Assembly (NCBI GenBank): GCA_964590495.1
Contig: CAZPWQ010000045.1
Coordinates: 1 to 26,731, forward strand
Direction: 5' to 3'
Length of the DNA stretch: 26,731 bases
Origin: CAZPWQ01 sp964590495
Lineage (GTDB): Bacteria > Bacteroidota > Rhodothermia > Balneolales > Balneolaceae
The notes beneath the pieces were generated by a model. That model saw nothing but the letters and a program-made list of their open reading frames with translations. It did no database searches and was not told the origin of the DNA. Shown here in pieces: positions 1-9,800 of this stretch (the first letter of the stretch is position 1; the number at the start of each line of letters is the position of its first letter). A program made the translations under genes and the position numbers.

Positions 1-142
1 AATTAATGCAGATCTTATTTTTCTTTCTTTTCGCTTCTTAGTGTACTGAGTGTCTTAGTGGTATGCCAGTACTAATAACTAAACCTTTCCTTCCTTATCT
101 TAAACCGGCAGACGCTATTTTCAACAAATAATTTACAGACTG
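1..142. other. Upstream non-coding region with a wandering-repeat tract
   Basis: No gene is visible. Positions about 36-64 contain a run of near-repeats of the words cttagtg and gtgtctta. This kind of text recurs between genes in many bacterial genomes and is usually not coding. The promoter of the methyltransferase at 143 must lie here or before the window, but I cannot point to convincing -33/-7 boxes. Confidence 0.4.
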
Positions 143-802
143 ATGACACCCGAACACTGCATATTGTGCGATTCCGAACAGGTCGAACTGTTTTATGAAG
201 ACACCTCGGAACAATACCGGAGTACATACTATACTTGTGGTAACTGCCACCTGATTTTTGCTCCGGAAGAATACAGGCCGACCCCTGAAGAAGAGCTGGA
301 AAGGTACGATACACACGAAAACGATCCCGAAGACGAGCGATACCGCGCCTTCCTGGGACAGTTGTTCGAACCGGTGGAGGAACGGCTGCCGCCAAACAGC
401 AAAGGACTGGATTTCGGCTCCGGACCGGGACCGACGCTCAATATCATGTTCGAAGAGCAGGGACATACCATGAATATCTACGACCCCTTTTACGCGGATG
501 ATCCCTCCGTATTCGAGGGAACCTACGATTTCATAACCTCCACCGAAGTCGCCGAGCACCTGCATAATCCCCGCAGGGAATTCCAGCGGTTGTGGAGCTG
601 CCTGCGTCCCGGAGGTTATCTCGGCATCATGACCAAAATGGCCAAAACAGGCGACCGCTCATTCTTCGCAGACTGGCACTACCACCTCGACAACACCCAC
701 GTCACCTTCTACACCAAAGACACCTTCCGCTGGCTGGCGGATAAATGGGGCGCCTCCGTTACGTTTTACGGGGATAATGTGGTGGTTTTTGAGAAGGGGT
801 GA
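143..802 (+). CDS. Zinc-ribbon class I SAM-dependent methyltransferase (copy A, intact)
   Basis: The protein has 219 residues and probably transfers a methyl group from S-adenosylmethionine; the acceptor is unknown. An N-terminal zinc ribbon is suggested by two CxxC pairs (C6/C9 and C32/C35). The SAM-binding motif I follows as LDFGSGPGP at residues 89-97, then a motif like TSTEVAEHL and a post-motif LRPGGYLGIMTKM, as in UbiG/Methyltransf_11/23-type enzymes. The length suits a small stand-alone enzyme of this class. The gene is not obviously in an operon: the next gene converges on it from the minus strand. Its last 300 bases are repeated, in diverged form, at 17510-17814 and 20599-20798, so it is the intact reference for two broken copies. 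ATG is chosen because it immediately precedes the first zinc cysteines. Confidence 0.85.
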   Translation: MTPEHCILCDSEQVELFYEDTSEQYRSTYYTCGNCHLIFAPEEYRPTPEEELERYDTHENDPEDERYRAFLGQLFEPVEERLPPNSKGLDFGSGPGPTLNIMFEEQGHTMNIYDPFYADDPSVFEGTYDFITSTEVAEHLHNPRREFQRLWSCLRPGGYLGIMTKMAKTGDRSFFADWHYHLDNTHVTFYTKDTFRWLADKWGASVTFYGDNVVVFEKG

Positions 803-896
803 TTGCTGATATTTGTTTAATAAGCTTATGAGCCGTTATCCCTGAAAAAAATAAGCAGAAAATCAATTTGATGAGTCTTAACTGGGAAAAAATAAT

Positions 897-1832
897 TTAC
901 ATCGTACGTTTGTAATCAGTTGGAGAAAGCTTCATCAGCTTTTTAAAAAGACGAGAGAAATAGAAAGGGTCATTGAATCCTAATTCATAACTAATCTCTT
1001 TGACACTCATCTTTGTGAAACTTAAATACTGGCAGGCTTTCTGAATTTTCAGGTGGTTAAAATAATGGATGGGAGAGTAGCCGGTTTCCTCCTTAAATAG
1101 CGAATACAGGTAGGAGCTGGAGTAGTTCAGATGATCTGCAAGTTCTTCAACGGAAATCGATCGGTCCAGATTATTCTTCATAAAATTAATTGCCGTATCG
1201 ACGATATTAGTTTCGTTACTCTGATGTCTTATCTCTGAAAAGAAATCATTGTACACAAACGAGGCTAAAAGCTGCCATAAACTGATGTTAACATATTCGA
1301 TAATATCCCGGCTGTACCCGCTCTCCAGCAGTGATATGATCCCATTAAAATATTTTATGCGTCGTTCTTCAAAAGGGATCTGAACCACTTGTGGACCTTC
1401 AAAAGTTGAATATTTTCCAAGAGTGTACTTGTCATAAAACTGTTTGGCGGAATTTCCGGTAAAATGGATCCAGTATATACTCCACGGGTCTGTTTCTTGG
1501 GCTCCATACTTGTGTGCGGTATCGCGTGGTATAATACAATACGAGTTAGGGACGAGTTCAGATCTGTCTGATTTTAATTCAATCCAGCCATGTCCCTCAA
1601 CACAATAAATAAGTATGTATTCGGTAGTACCTTTTTCTCTTTTCCGGTAATGAAATTTTGCATTTGGATAATATCCGATATCGGTAATGAACATGTTCTG
1701 AATGATGGAATTTTTCCGTATTGCATTTCTAACATTTTGAGGGATAACCACCATTTTTTGTCCAAGAAAACCTTCTCGTTTTTTTTCTTCGGGTGTCATA
1801 GTATTGTCTATGTTTAGTAAATCATTGTCCAT
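897..1832 (-). CDS. AraC-family transcriptional regulator
   Basis: This is a 311-residue DNA-binding regulator. The N-terminal half (about 40-190) looks like the cupin-type AraC ligand-binding domain. The C-terminal 100 residues form the two helix-turn-helix HTH_18 module: the first helix pair is around SVEELADHLNYSSSYLYSLF and the second around KEISYELGFNDPFYFSRLFK, ending with the typical SPTDYK. The family senses a sugar or related small molecule and activates nearby uptake genes. It is transcribed divergently from the susC-like gene about 200 bases away, so it is the likely regulator of that cluster. The start may be 1832 or the internal ATG at 1799; I keep the longer form. Confidence 0.9.
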   Translation of the reverse strand: MDNDLLNIDNTMTPEEKKREGFLGQKMVVIPQNVRNAIRKNSIIQNMFITDIGYYPNAKFHYRKREKGTTEYILIYCVEGHGWIELKSDRSELVPNSYCIIPRDTAHKYGAQETDPWSIYWIHFTGNSAKQFYDKYTLGKYSTFEGPQVVQIPFEERRIKYFNGIISLLESGYSRDIIEYVNISLWQLLASFVYNDFFSEIRHQSNETNIVDTAINFMKNNLDRSISVEELADHLNYSSSYLYSLFKEETGYSPIHYFNHLKIQKACQYLSFTKMSVKEISYELGFNDPFYFSRLFKKLMKLSPTDYKRTM

Positions 1833-2035
1833 TTACTAATGGTTATTTCGAATATAGATTGTTTTTAGGGAAGAGCAAGTGATAGTTTTTTTAATTCTTT
1901 AGTCTATTTAAAAGAAATAAAAATAAGATAGTATTCAAATTACACTTGGTTCTACCCGTTCAGTTGGTTTTAGTATTGGTAGTTGGAATACTTCATTCAG
2001 CAGGACTTTATTGGGATGTCAACAGTAATAGCAAA
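1833..2035. promoter_or_regulatory. Divergent intergenic region between the AraC regulator and susC
   Basis: This AT-rich stretch should carry the promoters of both divergent genes and any AraC operators. It has several A/T runs, but I see no clear TTTG...TAnnTTTG promoter pair and no pair of direct repeats that I would call an operator. The susC reading frame stays open back to a TTG at 1946, but the leader encoded there is not a normal signal peptide, so I treat it as untranslated. Confidence 0.4.
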
Positions 2036-5000
2036 ATGGATATTATTATGATTAGATATCTTGAAAGGATTGGGAAATTTGCAGGTTTATTGTGCCTTTT
2101 TTTGTGGCAATTTAATTCGGTCATCTTAGCTCAGGATGTAATTTCCGGAACCGTTACTGAGATCAATTCTGGTGAATCACTTCCGGGAGTAAACGTGATA
2201 GTAAAGGGTACAACTACAGGTACTTCTACTAACAGCGAGGGATATTACGAACTTGGCGTAGCCTCCTTACAGGATACCCTTGTCTTTTCTTTTATCGGAT
2301 ACCAAACTTTAGAGGTACCTATTGACGGTCGTTCAGAGATTAATGCAGAATTACAATCGGAGACTATTATAGGTGACGACTTAGTAGTAATAGGTTATGG
2401 GACTCAAAGAAAGAGTGATCTAACGGGTTCGGTGTCTTCGCTTGGTGGTGAGGCTATTGATGATGTTTCGATTACTTCTATTGATAATGCTATTAAAGGT
2501 CGGGTTGCTGGAATGTATGTGAAACAAACAAGTGCAGCACCAGGTGGAGGTACTTCGGTAAGAATTCGTGGAACCAATTCACTGAATGCAGGTTCAGAAC
2601 CCCTTTATGTAGTTGATGGGTTTCCAATTTATCCGGATAACAGTTCCGAAGGTACTGGAGCAGGCCGCCCACCGGCAAATGTGCTGGCTACTTTGAATCT
2701 AAGTAATGTTGAATCAATAGAGGTACTTAAAGACGCTTCCGCCACTGCAATATATGGTTCGCGCGGTGCAAGTGGAGTAGTGATTATTACTACTAAAAAA
2801 GGGGTGGCTGGTGATACTCGTGTCAACTATGATGGCTCCCAATCCTTTCAAACCATAACAAATAGCGTGGAGATGTTGCCGGCGGATGGATATGCCAGGT
2901 ATAGAAATTTACTTGCGGAAAGTCAGGGTGGAACTCCGTTATTTAACCAGCAGGAAATTGAAAATATAAGAGCGGGAACCGATTGGTTGGATGAAATATC
3001 AAGAACAGGCTTGATTGCCGATCACAAACTCTCAGTCTCCGGTGGAAACGAGAATAATCGTTATGCTATAGTTACCAGTTTACACAATAATCAGGGGATA
3101 GTAAGGGATACTCAGTTCAAGCGCTACGGTTTGAGACTTAATCTGGATAATGATCTTTTTGAAGACATTGTAACCTTAAACAGCAGTTGGTCATATACCC
3201 GCGGAGAATCCGAAAACGCTTTGACAAGTCAGGGGCCGGGCGGCATAATTGTTTCGGCACTCCAGTTAGATCCTACGCTACCGGTCAGGAATGATAATGG
3301 AAATTACAGTTTCCCCTTGTATGATGATCGATTTCCTATCAATCCTGTGGCAGAGCTTGAAGAAGGTGTAGATCAAGACCGGTACAATCGATTTTTTGGG
3401 AACTCTTCTTTGACCGTGGATATCCTGGAAGAACTAAGTTTTACGACCCGGCTCGGAGCAAATATTGTTTTCAATGAACGAGATACATTCTACCCGCTGA
3501 CTACAAATATTGGTATCGACCAGAATGTAGTTTTGTCCAAAGGTCAGAGGAGTATAAATAATATTCTCAATGAAAATACTTTGTCATACACGGAACAACT
3601 AACAGAGGCCCATTCAATTGATGCTGTTATAGGATATACCTGGCAACAGGATGTAAATCGTTTTTCGTCGGTTGAGAATCGAGATTTCCCTGCAGATAAT
3701 TTTGAAAGTTTAAATCTGCAGAACGGGATCAACCCCCAAATACCAGTTTCAAACCGACAAGAATGGAATCTCCAATCATTTCTGTCAAGGGTCAATTATA
3801 ATTTCAGAGACCGTTATCTGTTAACCTTTACGTTCCGCCGCGACGGTTCTTCGAAGTTCGGGGGAAATAATAAATGGGCTAATTTCCCTTCTGTTGCTTT
3901 GGGATGGCGCTTAAATAATGAACCATTTTTTGAAAATGCGGGTTTGACTGATCTCTTTTCAGACTTGAAAGTTAGAGCAAGCTGGGGCGTTACGGGTAAT
4001 TCAGAACTTCCTGTATTCCAATCTCTGTCGGGGCTTACGACCGCCAACTATGTGTTTGGAGGACAACTGGGCAGTGGTTTGGTTGAGAATCGAATCCCCA
4101 ATCCCAATTTGCGTTGGGAAGAGACAACGATGCGGAATTTAGGATTGGATTTGGGATTTTTAAACGGTCGATTGGATTTGACCTTTGAATATTTCGACAA
4201 CCAAACGGATGATCTTCTTCTGAATGTAAATATACCGTCAAGTACGGGATTTGGCAGTATGCTTCAAAATACCGGTTCGATGGGTAACAGAGGGTTCGAG
4301 ATCTCAACAGAATATTTAGCCATCAATAATAGTGATTTGAGGCTAAATATATCAGGAAACCTTTCGGTGGTAGAGAATGAAATTACCGACCTGGGAGGTA
4401 CGCAGCCATTTTTTGCCGGCTGTCCGGGCTGCGGTCACCTTGGGGTTTTTGGCAGTTGGGTAGCTGAAGGTCTCCCGGTGGGAGTCTGGCGAGGTTTTGA
4501 TTACGTCGGAATTTTCCAGGATGAGGAGGAGATTCAAGATAATGCATCTCTGTCTGGAGATCTGCCTGGTTATCCCCGGTATCGTGATGTGGATGGAGAC
4601 GGTAGAATTACTCCTGAAAGTGATATGGTAATTATAGGTGATCCTAACCCGGATTTTACATGGGGGCTAAATTCTTCTCTCAACTTTCAGCAATTTGATC
4701 TTAGTATTTCTGTAAGAGGAGTTCACGGTAATGATGTACGGAACTTACAACAGGCCGAAGCTGGAGATGGAATTCAAAAAATAAATCAAATCGCCAATAT
4801 GTTGGATGATTCATGGCGACCCGATAATCGCGATGCCAGCCGTCCCATCATAGACGCCAGGCGAGAGTTTGCGAATTATTTTCGCGATTCGGACTTTTTC
4901 ATTGAAGATGGTTCATATGTGCGGCTTCAAAATGTGACATTAGGTTATACGCTACCTTCCATTTTGACGAACCAAAATTTTCTTCAACAGGCTCGATTTT

Positions 5001-5155
5001 ACGTAACTGCTCAAAATTTGCTTACGCTTACTGATTATTCTGGATTTGATCCTGAAGTTAGTAGTGGAGGACAGAGCAATTTTATCCGTGGAGATGATTA
5101 CGATTCATATCCTCGTTCAAGGGTAATCACCGTAGGTTTATCCCTTAATTTTTGA
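2036..5155 (+). CDS. SusC/RagA-type TonB-dependent outer-membrane transporter
   Basis: From ATG 2036 the product has 1039 residues. A signal peptide ends near residue 32 (FNSVILAQ). A carboxypeptidase-regulatory-like domain follows (GTVTEINSGESLPGVNVIVK, about 38-115), then the plug with the SusC signature (VVIGYGTQRKSDLTGSV, a RIRGTNSL-like element, and ASATAIYGSRGASGVVIITT). The rest is the 22-strand beta-barrel, ending in an aromatic outer-membrane sorting end (VGLSLNF). The family imports substrates bound by a SusD lipoprotein, powered by TonB-ExbBD. It is followed 35 bases later by the susD-like gene, the standard pairing. An in-frame TTG lies at 1946 and another ATG at 2048. I chose 2036 because it gives a compact signal peptide. 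The substrate cannot be read from the sequence. Confidence 0.93.
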   Translation: MDIIMIRYLERIGKFAGLLCLFLWQFNSVILAQDVISGTVTEINSGESLPGVNVIVKGTTTGTSTNSEGYYELGVASLQDTLVFSFIGYQTLEVPIDGRSEINAELQSETIIGDDLVVIGYGTQRKSDLTGSVSSLGGEAIDDVSITSIDNAIKGRVAGMYVKQTSAAPGGGTSVRIRGTNSLNAGSEPLYVVDGFPIYPDNSSEGTGAGRPPANVLATLNLSNVESIEVLKDASATAIYGSRGASGVVIITTKKGVAGDTRVNYDGSQSFQTITNSVEMLPADGYARYRNLLAESQGGTPLFNQQEIENIRAGTDWLDEISRTGLIADHKLSVSGGNENNRYAIVTSLHNNQGIVRDTQFKRYGLRLNLDNDLFEDIVTLNSSWSYTRGESENALTSQGPGGIIVSALQLDPTLPVRNDNGNYSFPLYDDRFPINPVAELEEGVDQDRYNRFFGNSSLTVDILEELSFTTRLGANIVFNERDTFYPLTTNIGIDQNVVLSKGQRSINNILNENTLSYTEQLTEAHSIDAVIGYTWQQDVNRFSSVENRDFPADNFESLNLQNGINPQIPVSNRQEWNLQSFLSRVNYNFRDRYLLTFTFRRDGSSKFGGNNKWANFPSVALGWRLNNEPFFENAGLTDLFSDLKVRASWGVTGNSELPVFQSLSGLTTANYVFGGQLGSGLVENRIPNPNLRWEETTMRNLGLDLGFLNGRLDLTFEYFDNQTDDLLLNVNIPSSTGFGSMLQNTGSMGNRGFEISTEYLAINNSDLRLNISGNLSVVENEITDLGGTQPFFAGCPGCGHLGVFGSWVAEGLPVGVWRGFDYVGIFQDEEEIQDNASLSGDLPGYPRYRDVDGDGRITPESDMVIIGDPNPDFTWGLNSSLNFQQFDLSISVRGVHGNDVRNLQQAEAGDGIQKINQIANMLDDSWRPDNRDASRPIIDARREFANYFRDSDFFIEDGSYVRLQNVTLGYTLPSILTNQNFLQQARFYVTAQNLLTLTDYSGFDPEVSSGGQSNFIRGDDYDSYPRSRVITVGLSLNF

Positions 5156-5190
5156 TTTATCAACGATCCTGAAAAATCTAAAATAGTCTA

Positions 5191-6771
5191 ATGAAGAGGC
5201 TTATTATGAAATATTTAGTGAGAAAAAATCAGTTTTTAGTATGCGTTGTTTTAATGACTACCTTTATAGTTAGTTGCGAAGATCATTTGGTAGAAAGTCC
5301 CGATTTTATAAATCCTGATACATTTTATCAGGACTCTGATGATCTGGTCAAAGGGGTTAACGGAGTATATGATAATTTGGCAGAGGGAGGTCGTTGGTTT
5401 AATTTCTTTTACAACCGGTATGTTTTTGAAGAACTGGTAGGGTACCAGGTTGGATGGGAAAAAGGTCCGTTGGATTTTCAGACCGGTAGTGTCAGCCCTA
5501 CCGACGAATATATAGAGGCGTATTGGGATCTCTCCTACGAGGCAATCAACAGGGCAAATGGTGTCATAGACGCTGCGGAAAATATGGAAAACCCCAGTGA
5601 TCCGGCATTAAGAGATCGCGTGGTTGCCGAGGCCAAATTTTTGCGTTCGTTTTATTACTTCAATTTGATAAGATACTTTGATGATGTACCCTTTAAAACA
5701 GACCGTACAATAGAATTAGAATTCGCTTCCAATGAAAATGGCAAACGTAATGTACTTGATATGATGTTTGAGGATCTACAGTCGGCAGCAAATGTACTAC
5801 CCGGCGAATATTCCGGAAGCGATATCGGCCGGGCAACCGAATGGGCTGCCAAAACGCTGCTAATGAAAGCTTATTTAATGGATGAACAGTGGGATGAGGC
5901 CAGATTGACAGCTGAAGATATAATAGATAATGGGCCTCATTTTTTATTCGATGACTTTGCCTGGAATTTTGCCGTTGACCACGAAAATACCGGCGAGCGA
6001 ATCTTTGAGGCCCAGGTTTCGGCATCCGTTGACAGTGATGAGTTTACAAATCATCATGCTCATTTTGTCCCCCCGGATGTGCCTACCGACATGGGAGGAG
6101 TAGGTTGGCATTGGTTAAATGGTACTAAGGCGTTTAGAATGAAGTATGACTCTGATGATGAGCGAATACCTGGAACCTTTATCGAGTCATATCCTTCTAC
6201 AGGGGTAGATGGCGCTACCATACGATGGAGCGAGGAAGCCAATTATAATTTGAGTCGGTTTGGAGGGGTCGTGAGTAATGACGCTGATCCCAATAACCCT
6301 GACGAATTAATTTATGGAGCTGCTTTTGTATCAAAATGGGTAGAGATCGGGATAAGCAGTGAAAATAATACAGAAAAAAATGTACCGTATCTGCGATATG
6401 CCGATGTACTTTTGGGACACTCGGAAGCGGCCAATGAAAGTGGGAACGGAGATCCGTATATAGGCATAAACATGCTTCGTGATCGTGCAGGATTATCGCC
6501 ACTTTCCGGGTTAACTCAAAGTGAACTCAGGGATGCGATTGTGGAAGAATTTGTACTTGAGTTTGCCTTCGAGCAGAAAACGTATCCTTTCCTTAAAAGA
6601 GTAAGCTCGCATGAAGGAAGTAAAAAAGATTACCTGGGCCAGTATATTAATGAGTTCATAAATACCTATGATGTGAACAGAACTCATGTTGAACGAGATC
6701 ATGTATTACCACTGCCATTGGATGAAGTTCAAAGTAATCCGAATGTAGAACAACATCCGTCCTGGCAATAA
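5191..6771 (+). CDS. SusD/RagB-family substrate-binding lipoprotein
   Basis: The protein has 526 residues, the usual SusD size. It starts with a lipoprotein signal peptide ending in a lipobox around C29 (TFIVSC), followed by acidic residues (CEDH) that suit surface display in Bacteroidota. SusD-like N-terminal features follow (DSDDLVKGVNGVYD, an EAYWDLSYEAINRAN segment, RVVAEAKFLRSFYYFNLIRYF). The RagB/SusD C-terminal region includes YLRYADVLLGHSEAANE, IRxRAGL-like NMLRDRAGLSPL and LPLPLDEVQSNPNVEQ. It captures the substrate at the cell surface and hands it to the SusC barrel just upstream. Both genes are presumably co-transcribed. Confidence 0.93.
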   Translation: MKRLIMKYLVRKNQFLVCVVLMTTFIVSCEDHLVESPDFINPDTFYQDSDDLVKGVNGVYDNLAEGGRWFNFFYNRYVFEELVGYQVGWEKGPLDFQTGSVSPTDEYIEAYWDLSYEAINRANGVIDAAENMENPSDPALRDRVVAEAKFLRSFYYFNLIRYFDDVPFKTDRTIELEFASNENGKRNVLDMMFEDLQSAANVLPGEYSGSDIGRATEWAAKTLLMKAYLMDEQWDEARLTAEDIIDNGPHFLFDDFAWNFAVDHENTGERIFEAQVSASVDSDEFTNHHAHFVPPDVPTDMGGVGWHWLNGTKAFRMKYDSDDERIPGTFIESYPSTGVDGATIRWSEEANYNLSRFGGVVSNDADPNNPDELIYGAAFVSKWVEIGISSENNTEKNVPYLRYADVLLGHSEAANESGNGDPYIGINMLRDRAGLSPLSGLTQSELRDAIVEEFVLEFAFEQKTYPFLKRVSSHEGSKKDYLGQYINEFINTYDVNRTHVERDHVLPLPLDEVQSNPNVEQHPSWQ

Positions 6772-6780
6772 ATGTAGATA

Positions 6781-6875
6781 AATGAGTAACGAGTTAAAAA
6801 GTGAAAAGACAGAAGGCAAAAAGGATCTACTCACTCAATCACTCATCACTCGTTACTCATTACTTATTACTCATT
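6781..6875. repeat. Wandering gag/ctc repeat tract forming an inverted repeat across a gene start
   Basis: The 14-base word AATGAGTAACGAGT at 6781-6794 recurs as its exact reverse complement at 6848-6861. Between them is purine-rich text (GTGAAAAGACAGAAGG). After them comes a run of CTCATTAC-like words to about 6875. This is typical low-complexity intergenic text, yet it contains the start codon and most of the leader peptide of the next gene. Confidence 0.65.
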
Positions 6876-9800
6876 GCTTATATCCTCCTTTTTGAAGGTT
6901 GTCAAGGGATTGATTCTTCCTCTCAAATTTTTCGAATTCTCCCTCCTGAAGAGACCCATATTCATTTTATCAATCAAATTGAGGAAAGCGATTCCCTCGA
7001 CATGTTTGAGTTGTTCTACCTGTACAATGGCGGAGGAGTGGCTATAGCAGATATCAATAATGATTCACTGCCCGATATCTTTTTTGCAGGTAACATGGTA
7101 CCGGACAGGCTGTACCTGAACAAAGGAAATTTTGAGTTTGAGGATATAACAGAATCGGCTGGATTACTGGATGAGGGATGGTCTACCGGAGCTAATTTTG
7201 TAGACATCAACAACGATGGATATTTAGATCTCTATGTCTGCCGGTCCGGTAACGCTCCTGCACAACAACGGAAGAATCGGTTGTATATCAATAACGGGGA
7301 TCAGACGGGAGGCGGACACAGTCTGACATTTACAGAAAAGGCGGAAGCGTTTGGTATCGCCGATACAGGTTACTCTACCCAGTCCGCTTTCTTCGACTAC
7401 GATAAAGATGGAGACCTTGATCTGTACCTGTTGAATCATTCCAATGAGGAACTACAGCCCAACCGGATTAAAGAACTTGTTACGGATGGTTCGGGTACCG
7501 GCAACGATCAATTGTATCAAAATAACGGCGATGGTACGTTTAATAATGTGACGGAAGATGCCGGCATTGTCTACCCTGGAATGGGGCTCGGGATTGGTAT
7601 TAGTGACTTGAATAACGATGGCTGGGAAGACATATATGTGGCGAATGATTTTCTGGCCAACGATTACCTGTATCTCAATAACCGGGATGGAACATTTCGA
7701 GAAGTTGGGTCTGAGGCCTTAAAACACCACAGTCTGTCGAGCATGGGCAGTGAACTGGCGGACTTAGATAATGACGGCTGGGTTGATATACTGGTCGTGG
7801 ATATGCTTTCCTCCGATTATGAAAAACGTCGCCGAATGTCTGATCCAATGAGCTATTCCTATTTTATGGAGTCGCTGGAAGCCGGTTATCACCCACAATA
7901 TTTAAGGAATATGCTTCAGATAAATAATGGCACAGCTCCGAATGGAGATCTCTCATTCAGTGAAATCGGGCAATACGCCGGAATTGAAGCGACCGGTTGG
8001 AGCTGGGCACCACTGGCGGCAGATTTTGACAATGACGGTCATCGCGATATTTGGATTACAAACGGGTATCTCAGGGCCGTTGTGGATGAGGATTTAATCA
8101 GGCAACGCATCTACCTGGAGCGTCGGCACGGCAGGGAGCGAGCCCGGCGTGAAATAAACGAGACCCTGAAAAATATGTATGACTACAAACAAACAGATGC
8201 ACTTTTTCGCAATAATGGAGATTTAACGTTTGAAGATAAAAGTGAAACCTGGAAGAAAGGCGAACCTACCTACTCAAATGGAGCAGCTTATGCAGATTTG
8301 AATAATGATGGTGCATTAGATATGGTCGTTAATCACATAAATGTAAAGGCCGGTATCTATCGGAATAATTCGAACCAAAATAATTATCTCAGAATACATT
8401 TGAAGGGTCCCCAAAAAAACAGGTTCGGGTTGGGAACCGAGATTGAGCTCTATTGCAACGATATAGTTCAGTCTGTTCAACACAACGTGAGCAGAGGGTA
8501 TCAATCCTCGATGGAGTATCCCATCCATTTTGGATTGGGAAGTTGCGAGAGAGTTGATTCTCTACGTGTTATTTGGCCGGATAAGCGTTCTGAGAAGCTG
8601 ATAGAGATCGCCGTCAACCGCCAGCTGACCCTGGAGCATAAAGATGCAAACCCACAGCTAAATTTATATGCAGAATCATCAGAACCTATTTTGGAAAATT
8701 TTTCAGATACGCTGAACCTGAATTACAGGCACAGCGAAGAATACTATAATGATTTTGCCCGGCAGCCTTTGTTGCCTCACAAACATTCTCAAATGGGACC
8801 GGGCCTTGCCGTCGGTGATTTTAACAATGACGGGCTGGACGATTTTTTTACAGGTGGCGCTTATAACCAGAGCGGACATTTATTTATTCAGAATTCGGAT
8901 GGTTCATTCAGCAAAAAATTACTATCGGCGAATACTTCCCCGAAAACCAGTGAGGATATGGGAATTCTGTTTTTTGACGCTGATTCTGATGGTGATTCGG
9001 ATCTGTATGTTGCAAGTGGAAGTAATGAGTTTTTTTGGGGATCAGAATATTATCAGGATCGCCTCTATCTGAATGATGGAGATGGAAATTTTCATCAAGC
9101 CCCACAAGCCATTCCTGATATACGATCAAGCAGTTTTACCGTAATTGCGGCGGATTATGACAGGGATGGAGATCTAGACCTTTTTATAGGAGGACGGTTA
9201 CAGCCCCTGGCAAAAAGCCAGCCACTTGGATATCCGTTACCTGGAAACAGTTATATTTTGAGAAACGAAGGAGGAGAATTTACTGATGTAACTGATACTA
9301 TTGCCGAAGATCTGAAAGATATTGGCATGGTTACCTCAGCTCTCTGGACAGATTTTGATAATGACGGATGGATGGATCTGATTATTGTTGGCGAATTTAT
9401 GCCCATAACTTTTTTAAAAAATAATCAGGGAGAATTCGAAAATATTATCGAAACGACCGGTTTGAAAAATACGAATGGATGGTGGAATAGTATTGCAGGG
9501 GGCGACTTTGACAGAGATGGTGATACGGACTACATAGTAGGTAACATGGGTTTGAATACCAGGTTTGACGCTTCGCCTTCTCAACCCGTATCCGTTTATG
9601 CTAAAGATTTTGACCGGAATAGACGCATTGATCCAATTATTACCTATCACTTGAATGAAATCGAATATCCTATTCACAAACGGGATCAAATCCTTGAGCA
9701 GATTCCTTCAATGCGTTCTAAATTTCCAACATACGAGGAATATGCTAAGACACCATTTGAAGATTTTTTCTCAAAAGAGCAGCTTAAGGATTCATATGTT

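Noticed and set aside
1946..2035. TTG start adding 30 residues to SusC
   Set aside because: The extra leader is hydrophobic but followed by polar text and a second signal peptide; ATG 2036 gives a normal SusC signal peptide.
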